This document shows, in pieces, positions 8,549-17,544 of a DNA stretch of 64,000 nt. Position numbers and translations under genes: made by a program. Location: contig JBEKMN010000013.1 in assembly GCA_050008495.1 (NCBI GenBank), forward strand, positions 7,885 to 71,884. The letters run 5' to 3'. Below the pieces are notes generated by a model, which saw only the letters and a program-made list of their open reading frames with translations, was not told the origin of the DNA and made no database searches. This DNA comes from CAVROP01 sp050008495. GTDB taxonomy: Bacteria > Acidobacteriota > Terriglobia > UBA7540. Position 1 is the stretch's first letter; every line of letters starts with the position of its first letter.

Positions 8549-11515
8549 ATGCGTCCCGAGTTCCAGGCTGTACCTTTCGAGGACACTGAGAAAGCAAGTC
8601 TGAACCTGGCGCGGCTCGAACAGCAATTGGCGCCGAGGCTGATGGTGCCTCTGGCCTCGCTGCTCGCCCATTCACCGTACGCCGACGGCGCGCTGAACCT
8701 GCTGGAGCGGTACGCGCAGGAAGCCCCGGCGGAGGTGTTGGGAGAAGTTGCGCGCCATCCGGCGGCCTTGTCCTACCTGGTGGCAATCTTCGGTCACAGC
8801 GCGTTTCTGGCGGAGACCCTGTTGTCGGAGCCGGGACTCGTCATCCAGTTTGCGCGAGACCGAAACTTCACCAAGCTGAAATCCAAAGAAGACTTGATGC
8901 AGGACTACGCGCGCTTTGCCACCACGAACCCTGACCCTTGGCTGGCGGCCCAGTTGGCGCGCTTCAAGCGGCGAAACTACTTGCGCATCGCCATGAAAGA
9001 TGTCTTGGGGCTATCGACGCTGGGAGAAACGACTCTGGAGTTGGCGACGTTGGCAGACGTGATTTTGACCAACACCTTTCTTTACTGCGACGGCGAGCTG
9101 GAGAAACGCTACGGACAGCCTCAGTACGTTGACTCGCAGGGCCGCATCGCGCGCAGCGGATTCAGCATTATCTCTCTGGGAAAGCTGGGCGGCAATGAGT
9201 TGAATTACAGCTCCGACATCGACCTGTTGTTTCTCTATTCCCACGACGGTGAAACCGCCGGCGGGAATGAGGCGGTAGTTACAAACAAAGAGTACTTCGT
9301 CCGCCTGGCCAATGCCATCACCCGCACCATTACACAGCCGACGCCCCAGGGCGAAGTCTTCCGCGTCGATTTGCGGCTGCGTCCGGAGGGGGAACAGGGC
9401 GACTTAGCCATTTCGCTGAAATCATCCCTCGAGTATTACGAGCATCGGGCGCGGGATTGGGAGTTGCAGATGCTGATTAAGGCTCGCCACTCCGCGGGCG
9501 ATTCGACGCTGACTCGCGATTTTCTGCGCGGTGTCGAGCAGGAGATCTATGGCTCGCCGGGTGACTTTGAGGCCGTCGAGAGCGTGCTATGGTCGCGTGA
9601 GCGCATCACGAAGAGAATGCGCGAGAGCGGCAGCCAGGCCGTAGACGTCAAACACCACTCGGGAGGCATCCGCGACATCGAGTTTCTAGTCCAATGCCTG
9701 CAGCGGCTCTACGGACGGCAGGACCCCTGGGTGCGCTCCGGTGGGACGCTTTTCGCGTTGCGTAAGCTCAATGACAAAGGATGGCTGAGCGACCGCGACT
9801 ATGCCCAGTTGACAAACGCTTACGTGTTCTTCCGTAAAACGGAGCACTGCGTGCAGCTCGAGCTTGGCCAGCAAACCCACCGCTTGCCCGCCGCGGCGCG
9901 CTCTCTCGATCGGCTTGCCCGCCGGGTGGGATTCGGCTCCGCTGCCAGCGAATCGCTGGGCAGCGCGCTCATACAGAAACTGCAAGATGATTTTGAAAAA
10001 GTGAATGAGATCTACCAGCGTGTGATCCATCCTCGCACGGCGCCCGCCGGCGATCAGGGGTTCACGCTCAAGCCACTCCCTTCCTTCACTCCCGACCAGG
10101 GGCAGGCCTCCTACGATTCCACCCTGAATTTCCTGAGCGCGCAGGCGCCGGATTTAGCGCTTTGCATTCAGGAAGCCGAAGTCCCCGACCGTGCTCGCGC
10201 AGTTGCGGCGAGACTCCTTACCGCCCTGCTAGAGTCACCGGAGCGGTTTGCCCTGGTGCGCGAAAAACCCGAGCTTCTGCGGCGCGCCCTCGAGGTGGTA
10301 TGCGAAAGTGAGTACCTCGGCGAACTGCTGATCCGTCACCCCGAGGACATGCTGGTTCTTCAATCCTCTCCGACGCCGCCCTCCACCGCGCAGATGGAAA
10401 TCGCCCTTGACGGCGCGGAAGACGCCGGGCCACATCATTGGGCGACGGAACCCGTGCTGGCCATGCGGCAGAAGATGGCGGCGCTTCGCAGGCATTTTCA
10501 GTCTCGAGTCCTGGAACTCGGCGCGGCCGATTTGGCTTCCCTCGAATCCAGCCTTCCGGTTCTGAAACGTTGGTCTGCCGTGGCGGCTCGGTGCGTTTCC
10601 AGTGCCTTGCAGATTGCCGGATCGGCTCTCGAAACCCGAGAACTGGAAGACAGGAACTGCGCCTGCCCCCTTGCAGTGCTGGCGCTGGGCCGATTGGCCT
10701 TAAACGAGTTTGACCTCGCTTCGGATGCCGACCTGATCTTCGTGACGGGCCCCGGAGTCGGGCGAGACGAGCTGGATTTCTGGAAACGGCAGGCGGCCAG
10801 AATGATCGACGTTCTCTCCAGTTACACAAGTGATGGAACGGTGTTCGCTGTCGATACGCGCCTTCGACCTCGCGGGCAGGAAGGCGAGCTGGTCGTGACG
10901 CAGGAGGAACTGCTCAGCTATATCCGCGAGCATGCCCAGGTGTGGGAGGGGTTGACGTATCTCAAGGCCTGTCATGTGGCCGGCGACGTCGAACTCGGGA
11001 AAGAAACCGTTTCGCGGCTCGTGAGCGTCATCTTCGAGCGCTTCGCCGCCCACCCCGCCTTGGCGGCCGAGCTTTGCCAAATGCGGCGCAGGCTGGAGAA
11101 AGAAGTCCCTGCGCCGCCTACAAACACCAAGACCGCTCCAGGAGGTTATTACGACATCGATTTTGCCGTGTCTCTCCTGCGATTGCGAGGACACATCGCT
11201 ACTCACCCCGGCGCAAATATGGCGGAGCAGATCGCCGCTTTGCGGTCCGCTGAACTCATGAATGCCCAAGACGCTAGCGTCTTGGCGAGCGGGGCGAATT
11301 TCCTGCGCTCTGTGGATCACGCCGTGCGGTTGGTGACCGGGAAACCTGGCGAGGGACTGCCGGACCGCAGGGGTCACGCCGAGGTGGTGGAAAAGCTCGG
11401 GCGCCGCTGGGGATTGGTAGCGGGATCGGAAACACTGGCCTCAACCCTGCAAGAAACCCGGCAGCGAGTGCGGGAGGTTTATAATCGCCTGGTCGTCGCC
11501 GCGACGTCGCGCTGA
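8549..11515 (+). CDS. glnE: Bifunctional glutamine synthetase adenylyltransferase/adenylyl-removing enzyme
   Basis: 988 residues, the usual size of two fused nucleotidyltransferase domains with helical bundles. The N-terminal domain carries GKLGGNELNYSSDIDLLF (about residues 211-228), with the metal-binding Asp-x-Asp. The second copy is LGRLALNEFDLASDADL (about 712). LRLRPEGEQG and TRLRPRGQEG are the paired RLRP motifs. The enzyme adenylylates and deadenylylates the GlnA tyrosine in response to glutamine and PII, tuning ammonia assimilation; GlnA here keeps that Tyr397. In the second copy the usual Gly-Gly is Ala-Leu, while the catalytic Asp pair is intact. There is no Shine-Dalgarno sequence at the ATG and a -10 box is very close, so the start may be leaderless; an internal ATG at 8642 is an alternative. 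Confidence 0.93.
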   Translation: MRPEFQAVPFEDTEKASLNLARLEQQLAPRLMVPLASLLAHSPYADGALNLLERYAQEAPAEVLGEVARHPAALSYLVAIFGHSAFLAETLLSEPGLVIQFARDRNFTKLKSKEDLMQDYARFATTNPDPWLAAQLARFKRRNYLRIAMKDVLGLSTLGETTLELATLADVILTNTFLYCDGELEKRYGQPQYVDSQGRIARSGFSIISLGKLGGNELNYSSDIDLLFLYSHDGETAGGNEAVVTNKEYFVRLANAITRTITQPTPQGEVFRVDLRLRPEGEQGDLAISLKSSLEYYEHRARDWELQMLIKARHSAGDSTLTRDFLRGVEQEIYGSPGDFEAVESVLWSRERITKRMRESGSQAVDVKHHSGGIRDIEFLVQCLQRLYGRQDPWVRSGGTLFALRKLNDKGWLSDRDYAQLTNAYVFFRKTEHCVQLELGQQTHRLPAAARSLDRLARRVGFGSAASESLGSALIQKLQDDFEKVNEIYQRVIHPRTAPAGDQGFTLKPLPSFTPDQGQASYDSTLNFLSAQAPDLALCIQEAEVPDRARAVAARLLTALLESPERFALVREKPELLRRALEVVCESEYLGELLIRHPEDMLVLQSSPTPPSTAQMEIALDGAEDAGPHHWATEPVLAMRQKMAALRRHFQSRVLELGAADLASLESSLPVLKRWSAVAARCVSSALQIAGSALETRELEDRNCACPLAVLALGRLALNEFDLASDADLIFVTGPGVGRDELDFWKRQAARMIDVLSSYTSDGTVFAVDTRLRPRGQEGELVVTQEELLSYIREHAQVWEGLTYLKACHVAGDVELGKETVSRLVSVIFERFAAHPALAAELCQMRRRLEKEVPAPPTNTKTAPGGYYDIDFAVSLLRLRGHIATHPGANMAEQIAALRSAELMNAQDASVLASGANFLRSVDHAVRLVTGKPGEGLPDRRGHAEVVEKLGRRWGLVAGSETLASTLQETRQRVREVYNRLVVAATSR

Positions 11516-11547
11516 CCTTCAGGTCAGGATTTTGAGGAATCGGAAAT

Positions 11548-12660
11548 ATGCCGAATCGATTGCCGAATCCTAAAACTGCGGGCAACACAGCAGGCAAGAA
11601 TCCTGCCATCTCTGCCTGGCATGACTCCCGCTTCATGAAGGCCTGCCGCAGGCAGCCGGTGGATCGAACGCCGGTTTGGCTGATGCGCCAGGCGGGCCGG
11701 TACATGAAGGAATACCGCGAACTCCGCGCCAAGGTGCCTTTCCTGGAGCTTTGCAAGAACCCGCGTTTGGTGTCCGAAGTTACAGTGACGGCGGCCAGCC
11801 GGCTGGGTGTGGACGCGGCCATCATTTTTGCCGACCTATTACTAATCGTCGAGCCGCTGGGGTTCGGCCTTGTTTACGACCAGGGCGAAGGTCCAAGCAT
11901 CAAGCCGGCGCTACGCTCGCCTCGGGATGTGGCGCGGCTTCAAGAAGTGGACCCGGCGCAGTCGCTGAGTTACCTCTATGATGCGATTCACCAGACCCGC
12001 GCCGACCTCGACCCCAAGTTACCGCTCATCGGGTTTGCGGCGTGCCCGTTCACGCTTGCTTCCTATCTTGTCGAAGGCGGAGGGTCGAGAAACTACCGGC
12101 ACACCAAGGGGTTGATGTACCGCGATCCGGAAGCGTGGCGTGCCCTCATGGAGCATCTGGCGCGCAACCTGGCCCGCTACGTCAACGGCCAGATCGCCGC
12201 CGGCGTGCAGGCTATCCAGGTTTTTGATACTTGGGTCGGCTGCCTTGGCCCCACGGATTATCGCGAGTTTGCGCTTCCCTACACGCGAACGATGATCGAC
12301 GCGATCACTCCCGGCACGCCGATCATCCATTTTGGAACCGGCACAGGCATGCTGCTCGAGGCCATGCAGGCCGCCGGCGGCGACATCATGGGCCTGGACT
12401 CTCACGTCGAGCTCGATCAAGCCTGGGCGCGTGTGGGTTACGACGTGGGGGTGCAGGGCAATCTGGATCCCGTGGTCCTCTACGCCGGCAAGGACTACAT
12501 CCGAGCCCGGGTGCAGAGAATTCTGGATCAGGCCGGAGGGAGGCCCGGACACATCTTCAACCTCGGCCACGGCCTGCTCCCCGACACGCCTTTCGAAAAT
12601 GTCGTGGCCTTAGCGGAAATGGTGCACGAACTGAGCGCAGCGCGCGGACCTGCTGCTTAG
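11548..12660 (+). CDS. hemE: Uroporphyrinogen decarboxylase
   Basis: 370 residues. The family signatures are TPVWLMRQAGRYMKEYRELR near residue 45, AIIFADLLLIVEPLG, and GFAACPFTLASYLVEGGGS. This cytoplasmic enzyme decarboxylates the four acetate side chains of uroporphyrinogen III to give coproporphyrinogen III in heme synthesis. The start at 11548 has a TGAGGAA ribosome-binding site and adds about 29 residues before the conserved SRFMKACRRQPVDRTPVW core; ATG 11635 would remove that extension. It follows glnE by 32 bp and may be co-transcribed. No other heme gene is in the window. Confidence 0.95.
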   Translation: MPNRLPNPKTAGNTAGKNPAISAWHDSRFMKACRRQPVDRTPVWLMRQAGRYMKEYRELRAKVPFLELCKNPRLVSEVTVTAASRLGVDAAIIFADLLLIVEPLGFGLVYDQGEGPSIKPALRSPRDVARLQEVDPAQSLSYLYDAIHQTRADLDPKLPLIGFAACPFTLASYLVEGGGSRNYRHTKGLMYRDPEAWRALMEHLARNLARYVNGQIAAGVQAIQVFDTWVGCLGPTDYREFALPYTRTMIDAITPGTPIIHFGTGTGMLLEAMQAAGGDIMGLDSHVELDQAWARVGYDVGVQGNLDPVVLYAGKDYIRARVQRILDQAGGRPGHIFNLGHGLLPDTPFENVVALAEMVHELSAARGPAA

Positions 12661-12724
12661 GTTTGCGGCCCTTTCAGGGTATTCAGCAATCCCGCCCTGA
12701 CGCGCCGAGTCTGAATCGCACAGC

Positions 12725-14008
12725 ATGGGAACTCAAGGGCCAATACTTGCAGGCGGGGAATTTGAGCCAGGGACCGGTGCGGCGATCACGAATCGCCGGC
12801 GCTGGGGCATTATCGGGCTGCTGTTTGTCGCCTCGCTGATCAACTATCTGGACCGCGCCACCATCTCGGTGGCCCTGCCGCTCATTTCCGTGAGCCTGAA
12901 CCTTGCCGCGGCAAGCAAAGGCCTGCTGCTCTCCGCCTTTTTCTTCTCTTACGCTCTCATGCAGGTGCCGGTCGGCTGGTGCGTGGATCGCTACAATCTG
13001 CGCTGGATTTACTCCGTCCTGTTTGCCTTGTGGTCGTTCGCGTGCGGCCTCACGGGGCTGGCGGGAAGCCTGGGCGTGCTGATCGCGTTCCGGGTGTTGC
13101 TGGGGATTGGCGAGTCGATCTACCTTCCCGGGGGCACCAAGATCGTAAGCGTGCTATTTGGGCCCCGCGAGCGCGGCCTCCCCTCCGGAATCTTCGATAG
13201 CGGCACCCGCGCCGGGCTTTTTCTCGGCGCGCCGGCGGTTGCTTGGCTGGTCGTCTTTTTCGGCTGGAGGAAGATGTTCTTTTTCGTGGGCTTCTCGGCC
13301 CTCGTCTGGCTCATCCCCTGGTGGATTGTCTTTCCCGCCCGAATCTCCGGACAGCGGCCGGGCGCTGACAGGCACGGGGCGCCTGAAACATTCTGGACGG
13401 TGCTCAGACACCTTCGCAGCCGGGATTTGATTGGCATTTGCCTTGGCTTTTTCTGTTTTGATTACTACTGGTACCTGCTCGTCACCTGGCTTCCTGACTA
13501 TCTGGTCACAGTACGGCATCTGACGGTTCTGAAGGCCGGACTGTACGCGGCTCTTCCTTACTTCGTGTGGGGCGTCAGCGAGCCTGTCGGAGGCTGGATC
13601 GCGGACCGGCTGATCGTCATGGGTTGGGATGAAACGCATTCTCGCAAGTGGCTCATCACTGTGGCCTTTGCTTCCGGGCTTCTGCTAATTCCTGCCGCGC
13701 GCGTCGAAAGTGCGCATTCCGCGATCCTCTTGATTATGGGCGGCTCGCTGGTCGGGCTGGCCACAGGGAATCTCTTCGCGATCCTGCAATCGTGCGCTCC
13801 ACCCGAGGAGGTCGGGGTATGGACAGGATTCGAGAACTTCGCGGGCAACGTGGGCGGTATCCTTGCCCCGGCGGCCACGGGATTTCTCATTGCCCGGACG
13901 GGCTCGTACCTGCCGGGCTTCGCCCTGGCGGCGTTCGTTCTCCTGACTGGCCTTCTGGCGTACTGGTTCGTGGTGGGAAAACTTGCGTCCAGACACGTGA
14001 CATCCTGA
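12725..14008 (+). CDS. MFS transporter, anion:cation symporter (ACS) type
   Basis: 427 residues with about 12 hydrophobic helices. The first helix carries INYLDRATISVALPLIS, typical of the ACS family (sugar-acid/proton symporters such as those for galactonate, glucarate or hexuronates). The MFS loop motif is seen as CVDRYNLRW, and the second half starts near RDLIGICLGFFCFDYYWY. It probably imports an organic anion across the inner membrane; the substrate cannot be read from sequence. It starts 64 bp after hemE. It is followed by a dispersed palindrome and then by a lactate permease, another carboxylate transporter. Confidence 0.8.
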   Translation: MGTQGPILAGGEFEPGTGAAITNRRRWGIIGLLFVASLINYLDRATISVALPLISVSLNLAAASKGLLLSAFFFSYALMQVPVGWCVDRYNLRWIYSVLFALWSFACGLTGLAGSLGVLIAFRVLLGIGESIYLPGGTKIVSVLFGPRERGLPSGIFDSGTRAGLFLGAPAVAWLVVFFGWRKMFFFVGFSALVWLIPWWIVFPARISGQRPGADRHGAPETFWTVLRHLRSRDLIGICLGFFCFDYYWYLLVTWLPDYLVTVRHLTVLKAGLYAALPYFVWGVSEPVGGWIADRLIVMGWDETHSRKWLITVAFASGLLLIPAARVESAHSAILLIMGGSLVGLATGNLFAILQSCAPPEEVGVWTGFENFAGNVGGILAPAATGFLIARTGSYLPGFALAAFVLLTGLLAYWFVVGKLASRHVTS

Positions 14009-14016
14009 ACCCTATG

Positions 14017-14113
14017 CCTGTCATTCTGAGCGCAGCGAAGAATCTCAGAAGTCGCGTGGCGTCCACAACTCGCGCCACACTGCAGAGATCCTTCGCTTCG
14101 CTCAGGATGACAC
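14017..14113. repeat. Dispersed palindrome between the MFS and lactate permease genes
   Basis: TGTCATTCTGAGCGCAGCGA ... AGATCCTTCGCTTCGCTCAGGATGACA forms a long imperfect inverted repeat of about 97 bp. Similar GTCATTCTGAGC palindromes recur in many bacterial genomes. Confidence 0.8.
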
Positions 14114-14182
14114 TTTCGCTAGTCGAGAGACTGATGTCTTCGACTCCCGACTTTTAACTTTTCAATTCCAGGAGAACCGCCG

Positions 14183-15841
14183 TTGCCTACTTGGACTCAG
14201 CCGCTCGACCCTCTGCACTCTCTGCCCTTGTCCGCTCTCGTAGCCGCGGTTCCGCTCGTGGTCCTCTTGGTTCTCATGGGGGGCCTGCGCAAGAGCGGCG
14301 CGATTTCGGCCGCCTGGAGCCTTGGCAGCGCTGTCGTCCTCGCCCTGGTGGTATGGAATCTCCCGTGGCGATTGGCCTGTCTAAGCCTGGCTTTCGGTTT
14401 TCTCTATGCGCTGTGGCCGATTCTGTGGATTGTGTTTGCCTCGCTATGGCTTTACAACCTCTCCATCGCCACAGGCAGCTTCGAGCAGTTGAGACGATGG
14501 ATGGCGACGCATGCTTCCGGCGACCGGTGCGTACAGGCCATCCTGGTGGCCTTCTGCTTCGGGACGCTGCTCGAAGGCACCTCCGGGTTTGGCGCGCCCG
14601 TGGCGGTCTCCGCCTTCCTTTTGCTGGGCCTCGGCTTCGCCGCGCGAGACGCTGTGACCTTATCGCTGATTGCTAACACCGCGCCGGTGGCGTTCGGCGG
14701 ATTGGGCATACCCATCGTGGCCCTGGCGGCGGTGACGGGCCTCGACCAGATGAAACTCTCAGCCATGCTGGGCCGCCAGCTTCCTTTCCTGTCGCTCATC
14801 CTGCCGGGCTACCTGGTCTGGGTGTATGGGGGGCGAAAGGGCTTGCGAAAAGCCTGGCCGGCAGCCGCGGTCGCCGGCGCCAGCTATGCCCTTGCACAAT
14901 TCTTGTCCTCGAACTACTGGGGGCCCTATGCGACCGGCATTGTGTCGGCCTTGTCCGCCATCGCCTGCATGGTGCTGCTGCTGCGCGTCTGGAAGCCCCG
15001 GGCAGAAGAGAGCCCTGATCCGGCGCGTGAAACGCGGGAGGGTTCGCCCGCAGCGGTGCAGGGAACCCCTGCGCTGCGTCCCGGCACTCCGCTTCCAAAT
15101 CCCGAGACGGCTCCGCAAGCCTTGACTGGCTGGGCGCCCTGGTTGATTCTTGCGGGCGTGATGGTCGCGTGGTCCTACTTCAAGCTGTTCCAAGTCGCTC
15201 AACGCAACGTTCCCGTGCCATACCTCCACAATGCCGTGTTCATCGCTCTTTACCACAAGCTCTATGCGGCAGTTTACCAGTTTCAGCCTTTGGCGGCGGG
15301 CACGGCGGCCCTTACGGCCACTGTCGTAACGGCCCTGGCCTTCCGCAGCCGGCCGGGGCTTGTTCTCCGGGCTGGAATCACGAGCCTGAAGCAGCTTCGC
15401 CTGCCGGCGTTGACGGTGGGTTTGATCGTTGCTCTAGCCTACCTCTACAACTATGCCGGAATGGCCTATTCGCTGGGCGCGGCCCTGGCGGGGCTGGGCA
15501 GGGTTTTTCCGTTGGTGAGCGGCTATCTGGGGTGGGTTGCATGCTTCCTGAGCGGGAGCGACACGGCCAGCAATCTCCTTTTCGGCAATCTGCAAGTGGC
15601 GGTTGCCCGCCAGATCGGCGTTAGCCCGATACTGCTGGCAGCTACCAATTCGGCTGGAGGCGTTATCGGGAAGATGATTTCGCCTCAGAATATTGCCGTG
15701 GGAGTCACGACCGTGGGATTGATCGGGCAGGAAGGGGAAATCTTACGCCGCACGTTCTGGCACAGCCTGCTGCTGCCGCTCGGGCTCAGCGCCCTGACTT
15801 TCGCTCAGGCGTACTGGTTACAGGGGATGGTGCCCAGGTAG
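14183..15841 (+). CDS. lctP: L-lactate permease family transporter (LctP)
   Basis: 552 residues with about 13 hydrophobic segments. Family landmarks are FGTLLEGTSGFGAPVAVSAF, TAPVAFGGLGIPI, SGSDTASNLLFGNLQ and SAGGVIGKMISPQNIAVG. It would take up lactate and/or glycolate with protons across the inner membrane. The start is a TTG at 14183, set by CCAGGAGAACC 8 nt upstream. A hydrophilic, proline-rich stretch at about residues 272-312 is longer than expected for a loop. It may share a transcript with the MFS gene across the intervening palindrome. Confidence 0.88.
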   Translation: MPTWTQPLDPLHSLPLSALVAAVPLVVLLVLMGGLRKSGAISAAWSLGSAVVLALVVWNLPWRLACLSLAFGFLYALWPILWIVFASLWLYNLSIATGSFEQLRRWMATHASGDRCVQAILVAFCFGTLLEGTSGFGAPVAVSAFLLLGLGFAARDAVTLSLIANTAPVAFGGLGIPIVALAAVTGLDQMKLSAMLGRQLPFLSLILPGYLVWVYGGRKGLRKAWPAAAVAGASYALAQFLSSNYWGPYATGIVSALSAIACMVLLLRVWKPRAEESPDPARETREGSPAAVQGTPALRPGTPLPNPETAPQALTGWAPWLILAGVMVAWSYFKLFQVAQRNVPVPYLHNAVFIALYHKLYAAVYQFQPLAAGTAALTATVVTALAFRSRPGLVLRAGITSLKQLRLPALTVGLIVALAYLYNYAGMAYSLGAALAGLGRVFPLVSGYLGWVACFLSGSDTASNLLFGNLQVAVARQIGVSPILLAATNSAGGVIGKMISPQNIAVGVTTVGLIGQEGEILRRTFWHSLLLPLGLSALTFAQAYWLQGMVPR

Positions 15842-15876
15842 CGCGAACTTCCGCCTTCGGTGCCCGCGGTCCGCGC

Positions 15877-16149
15877 TCACATGTTGATACGCTGCACTTT
15901 CTTCCGGTTGAGGTACCAGCACGGACTGTCGCCAAAATGGGGAAACAACGAGTGAACGCACGTTTGGTTCTTCGGCCCGAGGAACATGAAATCAGTTTTG
16001 CCGCTTTTCAGCCCCACCGCATAATAGCTCTGGATTTTGACCACTCCAAATTGCGTGCGGCCCTTCGGGATCTGATAACGAAGGGAAAGATAGTCGCCGG
16101 CGTATAGAACGGCCAAGGCGAGAATACTGATGAAGAGCATGCGTTTCAT
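15877..16149 (-). CDS. Small membrane-anchored or secreted hypothetical protein
   Basis: 90 residues. The N-terminus (MKRMLFISILALAVLYAGDYLSLRY) is a signal peptide or anchor. The remainder is KGRTQFGVVKIQSYYAVG...DFMFLGPKNQTCVHSLFPHFGDSPCWYLNRKK with two cysteines that could form a disulfide. No function is recognised. It is convergent with lctP (35 bp gap) and divergent from nuoI. The Shine-Dalgarno sequence is weak, but composition and the signal peptide favour a real gene. Confidence 0.6.
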   Translation of the reverse strand: MKRMLFISILALAVLYAGDYLSLRYQIPKGRTQFGVVKIQSYYAVGLKSGKTDFMFLGPKNQTCVHSLFPHFGDSPCWYLNRKKVQRINM

Positions 16150-16307
16150 CGTCGATTAAAGACGCCTGGCTTTGGCGCGCAGGCTTACGAGGGGCGACTT
16201 TTGTCTTTCCCTCAATTCCCCGTCCAGTCTATCATGGCGGTGTGGGGCGGTGAAACAGGGGTATTACACGCCAAGACGTGAACTGAGTCAAAGGCAGGGT
16301 GCTAACA

Positions 16308-16766
16308 ATGAGTGCTAGGGAGTGGTTGCGACGGATCTTCCTGGTCGACCTGATCAAGGGCCTGAAGTTGACGTTTTCTTATCAACGTCCGGGCGCAACC
16401 TGCACTGAACAATATCCGCTGGAAAGGCCCGTGGTCGCGGAGCGCTATCGGGGCGCGCCGCGTCTGAACAACCACCCGGAAAGCGGCGAGACGCTGTGCA
16501 TTGCGTGCAATCTCTGTTCGATTGCTTGCCCTGAAAACCTGATCGTCGTGGGCTGGGCACGTACCGAGGACCGCAAGAAGCGATTGACGACTTTCACCTA
16601 CGACCTATCACGCTGCATGTTCTGTGGCTTATGCGAGGACGCCTGTCCCGTAGACGCGCTCGAGTTGACGCAAGATTTCGAGATCGCACAGTATTCGCGG
16701 GAAGGTTTGATTTGGGACCGGCAGGCCTTGGAAGAAGGGCCGCGCCCTATTCGATACGGTCGCTAA
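16308..16766 (+). CDS. nuoI: Orphan NADH-quinone oxidoreductase subunit I (NuoI-like, 2x[4Fe-4S])
   Basis: 152 residues from the ATG at 16308 (AAAGGCAGGG upstream); GTG at 16299 adds three residues. The N-terminal LVDLIKGLKLTFSYQR peripheral helix is followed by two ferredoxin-type motifs, CIACNLCSIACP and CMFCGLCEDACPVDALELT, as in complex I subunit I. That subunit carries clusters N6a and N6b and passes electrons toward quinone. No other nuo gene is in the window, so this copy either serves a complex encoded elsewhere or is a second copy. The flanking genes (small hypothetical, HU) are unrelated. Confidence 0.85.
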   Translation: MSAREWLRRIFLVDLIKGLKLTFSYQRPGATCTEQYPLERPVVAERYRGAPRLNNHPESGETLCIACNLCSIACPENLIVVGWARTEDRKKRLTTFTYDLSRCMFCGLCEDACPVDALELTQDFEIAQYSREGLIWDRQALEEGPRPIRYGR

Positions 16767-17020
16767 CATCCTGTCATAGTCAGGAGTCGACCCGCTCAGG
16801 GTTTAAGGCAGGCAACCGAACATTTCCCGGCGCGCAGACCAGCCGTCCGCCTGTCACGAGCCACACGCAGGCTTCGCCCCGCTGCACGGGGGTCTCAAAA
16901 ACGGCTGACACCACCACCCTGCTCGTCCCGGTGAGCCCTCACGGCGACAACTTGAAGCCCCTCGCACCCCGTTCTCTCGGCTGAGTGCAGAGTTCAGCTT
17001 GCGCGCGACCTGCGCGGGCA
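16767..17020. other. Non-coding stretch with several hairpins, possible structured RNA
   Basis: No convincing ORF is present. On the minus strand there is a GTGAGGGCTCAC hairpin, a CCCCG-TGCAG-CGGGG hairpin, and longer pairing of ACGAGCAGG with CCTGCGTGTGGCTCGT enclosing it. This could be a small RNA or just the HU 3' region. No match to tmRNA, RNase P, SRP or a cobalamin riboswitch was seen by eye. A word AGTCAGGAGT occurs near 16784. Confidence 0.25.
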
Positions 17021-17048
17021 GCCGCGAGTCGAAATTCCGACCCGCGGC
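17021..17048 (-). terminator. Hairpin just after the HU stop codon
   Basis: GCCGCGAGTCG (17021-17031) pairs with CGACCCGCGGC (17038-17048), an 11-bp stem with a 6-nt loop, 6 bp downstream of the HU stop. No U-tract follows, so it may be a weak terminator or an mRNA 3' stabiliser. Confidence 0.45.
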
Positions 17049-17054
17049 CGAACG

Positions 17055-17354
17055 CTACTTCTTCTTTGGAGGTACCACGGCATCCTTGAATGCTTTGGCC
17101 AAGCGGAACTTGACGACCGTCTTCGCTGGAATGTTGATGGGCTCACCGGTCTGTGGGTTGCGACCCACACGAGCTTTACGGTGCGCCTTAACGGCTTTCC
17201 CGAGTCCGGGAACCACGAATTGTCCGCCGCCCTTGACTTCTTTTGTTGCCAACGCCGCCAGGTTCTCTAGGACTGCAGCGGCAGCCTTCTTTTGAATCCC
17301 CGCCTTTTCTGCCAAGTGGGCTACCACTTGTGATTTCGTCAGGACTTTCGCCAT
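17055..17354 (-). CDS. HU family DNA-binding protein
   Basis: 99 residues, a typical HU/IHF length. It has MAKVLTKSQVVAHLAEKAGIQKK (helical dimerisation part), QFVVPGLGKAV, the DNA-binding arm RKARVGRNPQTGEPINIPAK, and the C-terminal VVKFRLAKAFKDAV, followed by a short lysine tail PPKKK. It would bend and compact the chromosome as a dimer. A strong ribosome-binding site (GAGGAGAGGAGCAGCAA) precedes the ATG, and a consensus-like promoter lies about 50 bp upstream. It is divergent from the FmdB-like gene. Confidence 0.95.
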   Translation of the reverse strand: MAKVLTKSQVVAHLAEKAGIQKKAAAAVLENLAALATKEVKGGGQFVVPGLGKAVKAHRKARVGRNPQTGEPINIPAKTVVKFRLAKAFKDAVVPPKKK

Positions 17355-17411
17355 TTGCTGCTCCTCTCCTCTAATGATTGATAAACCCCAAAATTAACGT
17401 GGCCGATGGAC

Positions 17412-17441
17412 ACTGTAAGCAATTCAGCGGCATCGTGTCAA
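17412..17441 (-). promoter_or_regulatory. Sigma-70 promoter for the HU gene
   Basis: On the minus strand TTGACA (17441-17436) and TACAGT (17417-17412) are separated by 18 bp. The predicted leader is about 50 nt and includes the strong Shine-Dalgarno sequence of HU. Confidence 0.6.
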
Positions 17442-17497
17442 GCCCCAATTTCATTGGCGCATCGATGTGACCCTTGAAAAATGCGCCCGCGCCACCG

Positions 17498-17526
17498 TTG
17501 AATTGTCGGCCAGCATCCGATATATT
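17498..17526 (+). promoter_or_regulatory. Candidate promoter for the FmdB-like gene
   Basis: TTGAAT (17498-17503) and TATATT (17521-17526) are separated by 17 bp. The AAGGGGGGAAA ribosome-binding site follows directly, giving a very short leader before ATG 17545. Confidence 0.5.
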
Positions 17527-17544
17527 GCAAGGGGGGAAACACCT

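Noticed and set aside
16780..16800. AGTCAGGAGT resembling a cobalamin riboswitch B12 box
   Set aside because: None of the other conserved riboswitch elements is present, no B12 gene follows, and the same word is part of the repeat families.
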